A stretch of 64,000 bases of DNA from Anniella stebbinsi (GCA_029215795.1 JARDYH010000002.1:45988001-46052000), one strand, 5' to 3'. Positions 44,306 to 55,257 are shown, numbered from the stretch's first letter. Program-made: numbers and translations. Notes: generated by a model not told the origin, from the letters alone.

Positions 44306-45276
44306 GCATTTCTTTAGAAAAAAAAATCTCTACTTTAATGGTTTGTATTCCAAGTGATCTGATTTCCTCATAATAATCCAGTATAATGCATTTGTTTGAA
44401 AGGTGTGGCTCCAATATATGTAGCAGTGACAATGCCTGATCGTTTTCAATATATGTGTAGCAAATTTGGCACAGTGTTGAGCAATCAGGAGAAAGCCTTA
44501 GTTACGGAATATCCAGCATTTGCACTAAAACAGTTGGGAATTTTTTCTTCATGTATTTAGAAATGGGTCTTATGTGTTTAAAATACTGGAAATGTATGTG
44601 TCTATACACAGAGAGAGGAATAAGGGAGATTATTGTTTGACTGATGTACCAGATCATGGTCTGAAGGTACAAATACAGCAAACTTCCTGAAACGTAGCAA
44701 GTCTAAATCTGCCCAGTGCCTTCATGGGAGATCAATTGGGAACCCTTGAGCTTCCTGGAAGAATAGTTGGATATAAATGTATTAGATAAATAAATACAAT
44801 TGTCCGACCAGCAAAGTAGATCGACATACCATTTCAGTAGGCTCCATGGAGCTGTCCGGCCTGCACAGTGCATAGCAACAAGTGACCTGTTAAACGATGA
44901 CAAATCCTTTGGCTTGTGGCTTTAGACCTTTGACCTTGTGACATTAGGCTGTATCCAAGGAGCAGTCTGGCGACAGGAATGCAATAAACTGCTTGTAATC
45001 TTGTGTTTTCAAAAGAAATTACATCAAAGCCAGCTGTTACACCACTAGTCATTAACGGCTAACAACGTGTTAGGTAAAATAGGAGCATTATATTTTGAAA
45101 TGCTCTTTCCTCCCAACTATTAAAGGCCATTCCCTGCACTCCTCCCGAAAACACCAGCAAAAGTCATTCCACATATACTGCCTCTTTCGCATTTACATTA
45201 GTGAGCAGCTTGACACATTTTTTAAAAAATCTAATATGGTAGCTGGTGCCACATTGATTGGTTTGATGCTGTAGGA
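44306..45276. other. Mostly unique non-coding stretch
   Basis: A LINE tail (cttcctggaagaatagttgg, then gatataaatgtattagataa) lies at about 44740-44800. From 44840 to 45260 I see no repeat. This part contains the nuclear-receptor-like site listed separately and may be conserved. Confidence 0.45.
44925..44939 (-). promoter_or_regulatory. Possible DR1 nuclear-receptor site
   Basis: On the minus strand this reads CAAGGTCAAAGGTC, two AGGTCA-type half-sites spaced by one base with a 5' CA extension. That is the consensus used by HNF4, PPAR/RXR, COUP-TF and ERR-type receptors. Such matches also occur by chance. No gene is visible nearby. Confidence 0.3.
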
Positions 45277-45403
45277 TAGCCTTCCCCAATGTGGCACCCT
45301 TCAGTTGTGTTTGGACTACAACTCCTATTTTCCTCATTGATAATCTGGGCTGTGGATGATGGGGTTGTAGTTCAGCACATCTGGAGAGTGCCGGGTAGGA
45401 AAT
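45277..45403. mobile_element. Palindromic MITE (aactcccat family), copy 4
   Basis: Arms ccttccccaatgtggcaccc...ggactacaactcctat and gatggggttgtagttcagca...gagtgccgggtaggaa are inverted; more decayed than 38993-39113. Confidence 0.65.
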
Positions 45404-45429
45404 GTTGATGTAAGGTCTGCTAGCTCTAT

Positions 45430-45735
45430 TGGGTATTAGGTTGGCCTAATACCTTTAAGCCTGGGTCTGGCTTAAAGATAAGAATGGAGAGGCAGGAGCC
45501 TTGTAGTTACCCATCAACAGTTACCACCTGAGCAGCAGACTGAACAGGCAGACTCAGAGATTACCTGTTGACCAACTTCCTTACTATGGTGATATGAATT
45601 GTATTTCTATTTAAATTTCAGTAATTAGCCTTAAAGATTCCCTTAAACAGATAAATTTGCATATCCAAATTTAATGCAAATCTGTGACCTCTTTTTTTGA
45701 TGATACATGAGTGACCCCCCCATTCAGGTTTAATT
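45430..45735 (+). mobile_element. 'gggtggc' hAT-like element, internal part
   Basis: Shares with 62044-62413 the ordered words ccatcaacagttaccacctg / tcatcaacaattagaagctg, gaacaggcagactcagagat, tattgtatttctatttaaat, and aatttaatgcaaatctgtga. The terminal sequences are lost or unrecognisable. Confidence 0.55.
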
Positions 45736-47022
45736 TAAACATACTTTGAACATGCCAGGTATTGCTAACACAGACTGTATGCCTGCGGCACATTATAATC
45801 TGGAAAATATGGCTTTTGTTTATCAGAAATATTTTGCTATGTGGGATTGTGCCTCTAGAGATTAAACTAAGTGGCCTTCAATTCATATTTGCCTTACAAT
45901 TCTGAATTTCTATGAAACTGCATTAATTACACTGAGATAGGATGGGTTTCTGTAAATTCATTATTTAAAGGATTTCAGTATGCAACATTTTATTCCCTTC
46001 CATTTTTTTCCCTGAAAAAAATGAAGCTTCAAAAACACAAATGATTCCCATTTTCCGAGGACAAAGTTTGACATTTTAAGCCATTCTATCAAAAAACATG
46101 CATCCAAATCCAGAGAAAGTTAGTTATGCTTATATCCCATTGAAATCAACAGGACAACTTAGTTTTCCAATTTATGTCCCATTGGTTTCTGTGGAACGGT
46201 GGTGTGACTAACTTTCCTTGGATTTGGGCCTATGGATTCTTCCAAATGAGACTTTTATTGCACCATCACCCTGCCTCATTCACAGAATTTTACAGGGTTT
46301 TTTCCCCCCAAATCTTGTCTTCCACTCATAACCTTCCCATGTTGCCCCACCACTCCTTTTTTTCTTGCTATGGAAAATCCATTAAGGAAAAAATGGCAGA
46401 ATACCTGTACAATGCCTTTGGCTTTGTTAGTGCTAGGACTTCTCCATCTGCAAGCACCCTGTCTTTTACTGTTAAGCATAAAACAATGTTGGAGTAATAA
46501 TGCAATTTTCTATTTTCTAGGATGAAAGTTATTGTTTGCAAGTGACTTGAATCTTTCCAGTTTTGTTTTGTTTTCTTTTTTCTTTTTAGTTGTTATTTAG
46601 TATTAATGTTCTCTGGGTGGATTTTTAACCACTTTTTCATATCCTCACGAAGTTTGTTACTGGTTGGGGCCAAACTGGATGAAATCACATTTAAAATAAA
46701 AGAAACCCCTGTCTGATATATTGCGACAGCCAAACATGAACCTCTGTTGCTCCATGATGAATGCTTTTGCAAACTGAAAAGTATGTTCTTGGAACCAGTG
46801 GTATAGAAACGGACAGCCTTCATGGCATACTCATCCGTGCATGAGTCCATTGTAAAGCCCACGAACTAAATGGCAGTTTACCAGCATACAAAGCCATTAG
46901 AAAGGACCATCTGGCTGACTTGTGGATGTGTTGAATAACATATCTAGTTTCATTTACTGTTTATTTTAGATGCTGAAGCTTATCTATCGAGACTGTATGC
47001 ACCAAACACATTCTGTAGAGTA
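45736..47022. other. Non-coding stretch with one small foldback
   Basis: Apart from the MITE-like foldback at 46102-46228, nothing is recognised. A 107-codon frame at 46174-46497 has no domain. Confidence 0.5.
46102..46228. mobile_element. Small foldback MITE (ccaaatcc ends)
   Basis: Left ccaaatccagagaaagttag and inverted right ccaaatccaaggaaagttag are near-identical. Inner words tcccattgaaatcaac and tcccattggtttct lie around the middle. It is about 127 bp and of unresolved superfamily. Confidence 0.6.
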
Positions 47023-47358
47023 ATCTAATTTAGGCTGACCAGATAAAATCCAGGTCAGGGCTCCTGTAACTTTAACAGTTGTAGAGAAAAGGGAATTTCA
47101 GCCAGTGTCATTTGTATGCAATTAGTTCCTGGTGAAATTCCCTCTTCATCACAACTGTTAAAGTTGCAGGGGCCCTGCCTTCTTTTGTATGTGGTCACTC
47201 TAGTATAGTGCCTGCACCTTTAACTGTTGTGATGAAGAGGGAATATCACCAGGAACTAATTGCATACAAATGTCACTGGCTGAAATTCCCTTTTCTCTAC
47301 AACTGTTAAAGTTACAGGAGCCCTGACCTGGATTTTATCTGGTCACCCTAATCTAATT
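47023..47358 (-). mobile_element. Foldback hAT-type MITE, copy 8, alternative ends
   Basis: Element 47031-47350 (320 bp), perfect 8-bp duplication atctaatt (47023-47030 and 47351-47358). Its termini are the GACCAGATAAAATCCAGGTC type, as at 35652, but the centre is in the opposite orientation. Arms are nearly identical to copies 2 and 4. Confidence 0.93.
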
Positions 47359-47583
47359 GAAATCAGATTTTATTATTTCTGATCAATATAGCATGTAATA
47401 AAACATAGGTACCAACTTGTATAATCTGTACTATAATCTGTACTATACTATATACATGCCAACTATTAAATACAGAGCATCATACACCAGTGAGCTGCTG
47501 GCCATCCTGCAGGACAAAGTAAACAAAAACAGCTGAAGTCTATTCTATTTTATCAGGTGCAAAACCAAGCAGCCTCTTCAGAA

Positions 47584-47690
47584 ATTAGTAGTAGTAGTAG
47601 TAGTAGCCCACCTTTCTACCAAAAATGGCACTCAAGGTGGTTTACAGAATGAATTAAAATTAATTAAAATGCTTTAAAATATGATAAAAG
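47584..47690 (-). mobile_element. LINE tail, minus strand, with (TAG)n
   Basis: TAG run (47584-47604) then cccacctttctaccaaaaat and ctcaaggtggtttacagaat, an inverted CR1/L2-like 3' terminus. Confidence 0.55.
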
Positions 47691-47737
47691 CTTAACAATT
47701 ATAGGAAAAACTATTTTTTAAAAGAGCACCCAACCAA

Positions 47738-47940
47738 AGAATGTAAGAAGAATGATACTGGATCAGATCAAAGGCCTATCTAGGCCAGCTTTGTATTCCC
47801 ACAGTGGTGAACCAGAATGCCTATGGGGACCCAGAACATGACATGAACACAATACTATCCTCCTGCTTGTGTTTCCAAGCTATGGTATTGAGTGCCATAC
47901 AGCCAATGATGCTGGAGTTAATATATGAAACTCCAAGGGG
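47738..47940 (-). mobile_element. CR1/L3-type LINE 3' end, minus strand
   Basis: Matches 40909-41134: gatactggatcagatcaaag, ctatctaggccagc, tatggggacccagaacatga, tcctcctgcttgtg. 3' UTR only, no coding part. Confidence 0.65.
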
Positions 47941-47989
47941 AAGAGAGCATCCACTAAGTCAAAAAAGAGAGGAGAGTGAAGTGTTTCTC

Positions 47990-48134
47990 TGAATGCTGAA
48001 TGCTTTATTATTATACGCCCAACGTGTTTCGGCCTGTAAGGTTTTATGTAGAAAGCCTTCATCAGGGGGTTGATAAGATACGTCTGCAGAAGTTTCTTAA
48101 CAAAATGATAGTCTCTCGTGATGTTACTCATTAT
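47990..48134. repeat. 'cgtgtttcggcc' dispersed-repeat fragment
   Basis: The sequence cgcccaacgtgtttcggcct, then tttatgtagaaagccttcat and cagggg, is a motif I recognise as recurring in vertebrate repeats, though not its family. It ends where the duplicated block begins. The copy-A block lacks this neighbour. Confidence 0.35.
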
Positions 48135-50160
48135 GATTCATTAAACAAAAAACTTACGGTTTACAAAAACAATGTTAAGTCTCTACAGTTTTCAACGAAA
48201 CACCAAAAAGCAGGGAAATTGGGAGTTAAGGCTCCCAAGCCTTAACGCCACATCGTCCCTGAGGAGGCAGAAAGTGCAAGTGAAATTCTCATTCTCCCAA
48301 AGCAGATAAACCATGAGGACAGGATGGAGAATATGATATGCAGAGGTGACTGTGGGGTTGTGGAAAACTGATAACGAACAACTTAGGGCCACCTACTTCT
48401 CTTTTTTTATTTAGAGCAGTCCTTCCCCAACCTGGTGCCCTCCAAAGGTGTTGGACTACAACTCCCATCATTGCAAGTCAGTATGTCCCATGGTCAGGAA
48501 TGCTGGGACTTGTCATCTCAAACACCTGGAGGGCAACAAGATGGGGAATGCTGTTCCATACCCTTACCAAATACAGGGTCTCAAACACATCTCTCAAACA
48601 CATCTCACATATAGCAGCACGCTTGATAACAAAAGGGGAACTATTAATTACAGATCTAGAACCAGAGCATGTTCCAGGCACTTCCAACTTTTGATCAATA
48701 TCCTGCCCTTCAAAGAACCAATGTTTTTTTTCTTTAAAATGTATTTAAACAAAATATACTGTTCATTCCCCACAATCCCTCCACAATACATCATCTCATC
48801 AAAGAGACAGAGGAGCAGAAGAGGTTTTGTTTGGCTGTCTTGAACACCTTTCAGATGAGATTAGTTTGCAATCCTATACCTCTTGGGAGTAAGCCCTAGT
48901 GAATTCAGTGGCACTGGCTTCTGAGAAGACAAGTATAGGAGTCAACCTTCTCCAGCTTGGTGCTCTCCAGATGTGTTGCACTTTAACCCTCATGTTATGT
49001 GTTATGGGGAAGACAAAAATCATTTCATACTTAATTTTAAAATAATACTGATACATGAAAGTATTAGGTGGTAGCTCTGCCTTTGATCTCACACTGCTGA
49101 ACAAGTAAGAGAAATCCTTTATCTGATATTCAAGAAACAGACGTCCTATGCCATGTGTTGAAAACTAATGTTGACGTCTGAAGGGCTATCCGGATTACTG
49201 TATGTATTCAAGATCCATTAATTGTTGTTTCATTTGGTTTATACAGTTTATTATTTAAAATGATGCAGCTCTTTTGTAGTTCCTTAATTGATTACAATGC
49301 TGGAAAACATCATTCTTTAGTACAGATGTGGGCAGAAAATAGATCTATCCTGATGTTTTGGACATCAACTCGCGGCATTCCTGACAACTGCCCATGCTGA
49401 TTGGGGCTTTTACAAGTTGAATCCCAAAACATCTGGAGATCTACATTCTGCCTTCCCTTCTTCTTGAACAACATTTGCCAACCTGGTGCCTGTCAGATGT
49501 GTTGGGTTGCAACTCTCAACATAAGGAGATGCTCTAAGAAATGAGAAGTAGCTGGTCCTAAGTTGTTCATCATCATTTCCCACAACCCCACAGTCACCTC
49601 TGCAGATCAAATTGCATATCTAGATTTTTGAGATGACAAGTCCCAGCATTCCTGACCATGGGACATACTGACTTGCAATGATGGGAGTTGTAGTCCAACA
49701 CCTTTGGAGGGCACCAGGTTGGGGAAGGGCTGCTCTAAACAAAAAGAGAGAAGTAGGTGGCCCTAAGTTGTTCGTGATCAGTTTTCCACAACCCCACAGT
49801 CACCTCTGCATATCATATTCTCCATCCTGTCCTCATGGTTTATCTGCTTTGGGAGAATGAGAATTTCACTTGCACTTTCTGCCTCCTTAGGGAGGATGTG
49901 GTGTTAAGGCCTGGGAGCCTTAACTCCCAATTTCCCTGCTTTTTGGTGCTTGGTTGGAAACTGTGGAGCTTTAACATTGTTTTTGTAAACCGTAGGTTTT
50001 TTGTTTAATGAATTTCATGGCTTTGTGTAACGGATGACTGGATATTATACAGTTGACAAGCAGCCAGCATCAGCTAGGATGTTACACCATTTTGACATCC
50101 AATATAAAATCAAAGCTAGTGATATGTGTTGCACCCACTTTTCAAAATAATAAATGAACC
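48135..50160. repeat. Duplicated block B, first part, with long inverted arms
   Basis: Partner of 27718-29680 in direct orientation, 20.4 kb away. Its inverted ends are about 48135-48545 and 49625-50013. Both arms contain an aactcccat-type palindrome, as in copy A. Differences from A are scattered point changes and short indels, for example an extra 30 bp tttttttatttagagcagtc near 48405, which A has only in its right arm. Short frames occur at equivalent places in both copies but carry changes and have no domain. Confidence 0.7.
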
Positions 50161-50501
50161 CCAGAAGTTATGCTCTCTCACTTGAAATCTGAGGGGTCTC
50201 ATTTGAATTTTTCAGTAGCCAATGTCCAGAAATAAAAGCTTTCTATGACTGACTCATGAAAATAAGCATTTCATGTTTTATGTCTGTATTTGGAGAGAAC
50301 CTGAAAAAAAATTCTACTGGACTAAAAACTCCCCAATTTATTCTGGAAGCACACAAGATGATACAGGAAAATATCCTAAATTAGAATAAGTTACAGTTTA
50401 CTATATTAATTATTTTAGCTCATTTTATGCTACATGCTTTTTCTTCCTGTTTGCATCTTAAAGTAGCAGATTGTGATCATGTTTGTGGTCAAGTTTCAAG
50501 C

Positions 50502-50938
50502 CCGCATGGGCTGCATTTCCATCCATAGATATTTACTTAAAAGAACCATTGAATTTCCTTGGTTCTTTAAAAGCAACGTATTTGCTTTTAGATTTGCCAC
50601 TCTCAGCACTCTGCGCGTGCTATGTATGCCTGCTCCATCTACCCTATTGTTCCCTGCAAGACCCAGCCAGGGGAGGTCAGTAAATTAAACCAAGGGATGA
50701 AGGATGAGATTCCATCAAGTTCAGCTGAGAGCATTTCCTGTAGGACATGGACCTAACAGGAACGGTGAGGTCAGGTTTCTGGCAGACCCATTTAAGCAAC
50801 TTTATGGCCTGATAGTTCTCTGTTCGGGAGCCTGCAGAAGCCTCATAAAGCAATGGGCATATGAACACAGTTATTATGGTCTGCCACTTTGTCTTTAGTA
50901 GTCTGCGGTCCAGACCTCTTCAGAAGGGGGAATAGTGT
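50502..50938. repeat. Duplicated block B, second part
   Basis: Partner of 30711-31161, same order and orientation. The 341 bp between the two parts (50161-50501) do not match the 1.03 kb in the corresponding place of copy A. Confidence 0.7.
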
Positions 50939-50945
50939 CATGTTA

Positions 50946-50980
50946 TAGGGTGACCACATGGAAAGGAGGACAAGCCATCC
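50946..50980 (+). mobile_element. Foldback hAT-type MITE, end fragment, copy 9
   Basis: The sequence tagggtgaccacatggaaag then gaggacaagcc is the family terminus, cut off after about 35 bp and followed by unrelated LINE sequence. Confidence 0.6.
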
Positions 50981-51009
50981 AAAATGGTGGCCAGCACAAC
51001 ATCTTGTGA

Positions 51010-51470
51010 TACTAAATTCTATAGTTAACCAGAACTGTACACAGTATTCTAAGTGTGGTCACACCATAGATTTATATAAAGGCAGTATGAGACTGGCAGT
51101 TTTATTCTCAGTTACTTTTCTTATAATGCCTAACATGGAGTTTGCTGTCTTTACAGCTGCCACACACTGGGTTGACATTTTCACTGAGCTGTCAACCACA
51201 TTCCCAATTTTTTTTTTCTTGTTTAGTCACTGCAGGCTCAGATCTCATCAGTGTATATGTGATGTTGGGATGCTTTGCTCCAGTGTGCATGCTTACGTAG
51301 AACTGTTGTTTACAAATGCTTACGTAGAACTGTTGTTGCCATTTTGATGCCCATTTTCACACTATGGAGAGATTCTTTTGGAGCTCTTGGTAATCTCACT
51401 TCATTTTAAAAACCCTAAATATTTTGAGGTCAGCAGCAAATTTGGCCATCTCACTGCTCACTCCTATTTG
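51010..51470 (-). mobile_element. LINE reverse-transcriptase remnant, minus strand
   Basis: On the minus strand 51030-51215 encodes CVAAVKTANSMLGIIRK and, further on, HLEYCVQFW, the end of the reverse transcriptase and thumb region of CR1/L3-type LINEs. Positions 51240-51470 hold the upstream FAADD-like catalytic region in decayed form. A 27-bp tandem (gcttacgtagaactgttgtt) lies at 51290-51338. Confidence 0.7.
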
Positions 51471-51474
51471 CATG

Positions 51475-52430
51475 TTGTGAAGAAAGTGGATAGGGAGGCA
51501 GTTTCTCCCTTTCTCATAATATTAGGGGGAATCCACACAGTCCTTTGGAACGTTTTAAATTGTATTTTAAAACGTTCCAAATAGGTGCGTTCTAAAACGT
51601 CTTAGGCCACATTACTGAGTACTCACGTTACAGGAGAAACAGTCTTCTGTCTTTAAAGCGGTGTGTGCGGTCACATGCTGTTCTGCCCTGTCTTTTCCTC
51701 TTTCGTTTTTCAATGAATTTAGGGCAAGGCATTGTGGGGGTTGTAGTTCAGTTACACACTTCCTTCTTAGTTCCTCTGTCATTCCCTAGCGAGTATAGGG
51801 CTAAGAATTGTGGGTGTTGTAGTTCACTGGTCCACTTACTGTTTCTTCCCCACCAATCAACTGCTCAGCATTTGGGCACCAGTAAAGGAAGCACTGCCCC
51901 CATGAAGCACAAACGGTAAGGAAGAACACATTATTTTACTTAAAACGATTTATTAAAAGTGAAACCGTTGTATATAACTGAAAGGAGTTTTAAAAAACCT
52001 CAGATATACAACGTTATAGGGAGTGCATCATGTGGCCCAAAGAGTTTTCATAACCCTTATAAAACGTCAAAAAACTCGTGTGTAGATCCGCCCTTAGAAT
52101 GAGGGTGGAAGTGAGCAGTGACGTAGCCACGTTTGGTGATGATATCAAATTATTTAGTCTTGCTAAAACAATGGGTGATTGTGAGGAGCTCCATAAAGAT
52201 CTCTGCATACCGAGAGAATGGCCATGAAAAGGGCAAATGCTGTTCAATGTAAGCAAGTGTAAAGTGATGTACATTGGGGGATCACAATTTCACATATACA
52301 CTAACAGGATCTGAGCTAATTAGCAGTGACTGACCAAGAAAGAGTTTGGAGCAGGGGAGGTGGACAGCTTGATGAAAATGTTGATCCGGCCGCTGTGAAA
52401 AAGGCAACCTCTGTGTAAGGCGTAATTAGG
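51475..52430 (+). mobile_element. LINE remnant, plus strand, split by Harbinger element
   Basis: Pieces are 51475-51524 (gatagggaggcagtttctcc, cf. 16375-16400) and 52094-52430. The second encodes GDDIKLFSLAKTMGDCEEL, then QMLFNVSKCKVMYIG, the reverse transcriptase active-site region (FADD changed to FGDD) of a CR1/L3-type ORF2, with stops. The first piece resembles a more C-terminal part of the protein, so the two are not in normal order. An earlier rearrangement or template switch is likely. Confidence 0.7.
51525..52093. mobile_element. PIF/Harbinger-type MITE, 569 bp
   Basis: Ends GGGGGAATCCACACAG and (inverted) GGGCGGATCTACACACG. It is flanked by the 3-bp duplication tta (51522-51524 and 52094-52096), the classic TWA target of PIF/Harbinger elements. 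An internal short palindrome (aacgttttaa...ttaaaacgtt) lies at 51549-51577. Two copies of 'attgtgggggttgtagttca'-like words (51730 and 51808) form a local tandem. No transposase. Confidence 0.85.
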
Positions 52431-53904
52431 AAAAGAATCCTAATTCTTGAAGACTAATATGAGTAGGTTCTCTGATTTGCACTTGATGTATGTGGATTCT
52501 TTAATCTTACTATAGTAAAAATAACATATTTTAGTTTTAGATTCATGGCTGTATTAGCAGTAAGTTAGTTGGGAAACAAATGTATTAGGAAGTGCAAAAA
52601 GTGAGTGTATTGCATCATTTGTGACAGCTCTATTCATACATAGTTTATGGTATGTAGTAAGTAAAGAACAAACCTAAGGATGCCTTTCTGTGTGTATATA
52701 TGAAAGAGGCAGGCACACAGACATAGATAGTGGGCCAGGCCTAAATTTCCAGCCTAATCTATTTTACAGGGTTGTTGTGAGGGTAAAAGTAGCACATGCC
52801 ATACACCCAAACATTACCAAACATTTGTTTTACATTTCTGTGAAAGTGAGCAGCAGAAGAAACTCACTAGATGGTTTTGAGCCAGTCATAGACTCTTAGC
52901 CTAACCTACCTCATGGGTTTTTGTGGGGGGAGATATGGCACTTGAAAGAATGATCAGTCTAGGGCTTTCCCCTTCCTCCTTACTAGAGAAGCTTCTTTGC
53001 AACTGATCAACTAAATGGAGTCTAAACATCCTCTTATATCACTACATCTGAACGAGTACCAAGAATGGCCATGTGGGTGTTTAGAAATATTGCTCAATTT
53101 AATTTTAATCTATCCAAGTTTGGATTTTTATTTTTTTTGCTCTAAAATAGCCTGTGGTCAATGAATCCTATATTAAGCCTGTCAAAGATGTTGGTACAAA
53201 ACAATAGTTTTGTTCAACCTGATCAAAAAATATTAGAAGAATGTCACTGACTTTTCTACCCTACAGGGTTGTTGTGCTGATAAAATGGAGGAGGATTATC
53301 TAAGCCACCTTAGGTTTCTTGCAAGAGGAAAAAAGGCAGGATATAAATGTAACATTAATAAACGTATTACTACTTCTACTAATTATTATTATTATTATTA
53401 TTAATAATTATAATAACAATGAAGGAATAAAAATTCTTTAAAAATCAAATACATGGATTTTTTTTTTTAAAAAAAAAAAAAGAGGGGGAGCTTAACCTCT
53501 TATCTTACAAAAAGCCTTGGTCCTTAAATACACAGAGGTCTCAAAGAGAAGTACAGCCAAATCCAAACACCCCTTCAAGCTAGTGGAATGGGAATGAGAC
53601 TCATTGCACTCAGTGGAACTAACTTCTGAGTAGACATGCCTTGGATTGAATTGATATGAAAATTAATGATCAGCAGCCATAATCAAATGAACATACACAC
53701 ATGCAAAGCATGCAAGCAAGTTGTTAATTGTAGAGTTATAGTGCTGTAAAGGAGAGGGAATTCTCACTCACATCTCTCCCTCTCCGCCTTCTAAGGTTCC
53801 AAACTGGATTTTTTAAAATAAAGGCTACAATCTTCTACACACTTACCTGGGAGTAAGACATTGCATTCAGTCAATGGAACTTACATCTGAGAAGAGACTA
53901 CAGC
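52431..53904. other. Non-coding stretch with SINE fragments and simple repeats
   Basis: Decayed tRNA-SINE-like 3' pieces lie at 52740-52800, 52855-52950 and 53255-53370 (ctacagggttgttgtgctga; aaaaggcaggatataaatgt). An ATT tract is at 53380-53412 and a T-run/A-run inverted pair at 53459-53482. A palindromic gcaatcctat-type repeat lies at 53819-53905. No gene. Confidence 0.5.
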
Positions 53905-54420
53905 ACTGTCTTTGCTAGAGGAAGCAGCCATTGTAGCTGACGCAGGAGGGAGGGGGGAGACTCTACTGAGTGTGTGCCATAATCAAAATGGCCGCCAGAT
54001 TTCTTAAAGAGGCACAGCTTTAATTTAATAAAATCCACTTAAGCAATTTTTTTAAAAAGAAAAGCAGTTCCACCTACACTACAACGGGAGGAAGTAGACC
54101 GTGCCATTGGATTAATGAAAAAGGCTCCCTGAAGGTAAGGACAGCTGCACAAAAATGGTCGCAAGCCCTGAGTTCAATTTTCAGTTTTGGATTCAGGGGA
54201 TTCTTTAATCTTTTTACTTTAAACTGCTCTCCTTCCCTCAGTCTTTCACCAATCTTCTTGAAATTTTCAGGTAATGTAAAACAAACATTTCTTTCTGGCA
54301 CCTGTAAATTTCAGAGAGATTGGTGAAACATTTTCGATTTTATGGCTGTTAGAATGACCCCTCCCCAATTATCACTTTAACATGGTGGAACGTGTTTTTT
54401 ACTGACCTCCCTTAATTCAC
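53905..54420. repeat. Dispersed repeat 'ggtgaaacattttc', copy 2
   Basis: Partner of 32520-33040, direct orientation. The segment 54232-54410 differs from 32864-33035 at only a handful of sites. Upstream similarity continues through ctagaggaagcagccattgt and the ggaggaagtagaccgtgcca / ggaggaagaagacctcacca word, with indels. Confidence 0.65.
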
Positions 54421-54921
54421 TTGTCAGGAAACCTGTTCATTTTAAGGACTGTCATTACCCAGATGTATGTTGTATTTCTATAGTAGGATGTAAATAGGGC
54501 TAAAGGTCACCAGAGCGGGGAAAGGTGATGGAGAGTTTAACTGTTATAATGATATTCTAACTATAGGTTATATAGTTATGCAGACAGAAGTGGGCGGGTC
54601 AAGCATCCTACAAAACAAAAACAAAAGAAGAAGAGTCAAGGAATTAACCCTGTAATACACCAGTGAACACTTTGAGGACAGAGGAAGCAGTCACTATGAA
54701 ACGTAAGTATTGCTCAGTGTGTCCTACCACATAATGAAATGACTTTAAAAAACACGTTTTTAAACAGAATATAAGTCGTTTTAAGGGCAATGTGGATAGG
54801 CTCTCTGTAATGGGAAGTCTTTTGTACACATGGAGGTTCCTCAAGTGATTTAAACTCTGAGACAGAACCTCCATTAGATGAGGGGTCACATGATCTTGGG
54901 GGCTGGGCTAAATGTGTGGCC
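54421..54921. other. Anonymous non-coding stretch
   Basis: No recognised element, gene or RNA. Confidence 0.5.
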
Positions 54922-55257
54922 CCACAGCCCAGGGTCGGATTAAGGCCAGCTGATGCCCTAAGCACAGCCCAATAATGGTGCCCCCTTGACCCTTCCATTG
55001 CTTAGCCGGCAAGACATTAAGACTCAATAAGTGCTGAAGGTGAAATACGACATTAAAAACTCAGTTTTCTTCAAGGCCATCCTCCACGCCAGAACACACA
55101 ACTATATTAAATATAAACTGTTTTTTATTATATTTATATATTCCTTAAAATTAGATGGCTACAGCTACGGTACCGGTACTCTGTGGTGCCCACTTTCCCT
55201 TGGTGCCCTAAGCACATGCTTATATTGCTTAATGGTTAATCCAGGGCTGCCACAGCC
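54922..55257. mobile_element. hAT-type MITE (CAGGGTCGGATTAA ends), 320 bp
   Basis: Element 54930-55249 with a perfect 8-bp duplication ccacagcc (54922-54929 and 55250-55257). The ends CAGGGTCGGATTAA and (inverted) CAGCCCTGGATTAA follow the CAG-type hAT terminus. Subterminal gatgccctaagcacag and ggtgccctaagcacatg are direct words. A TATATT-rich interior (55100-55155) encodes nothing. Confidence 0.85.

Noticed and set aside
28955..49610. A conserved 66-codon protein present in two copies (28955-29155 and 49410-49610)
   Set aside because: It is conserved only because the whole block is duplicated; nearby non-coding sequence is equally similar.
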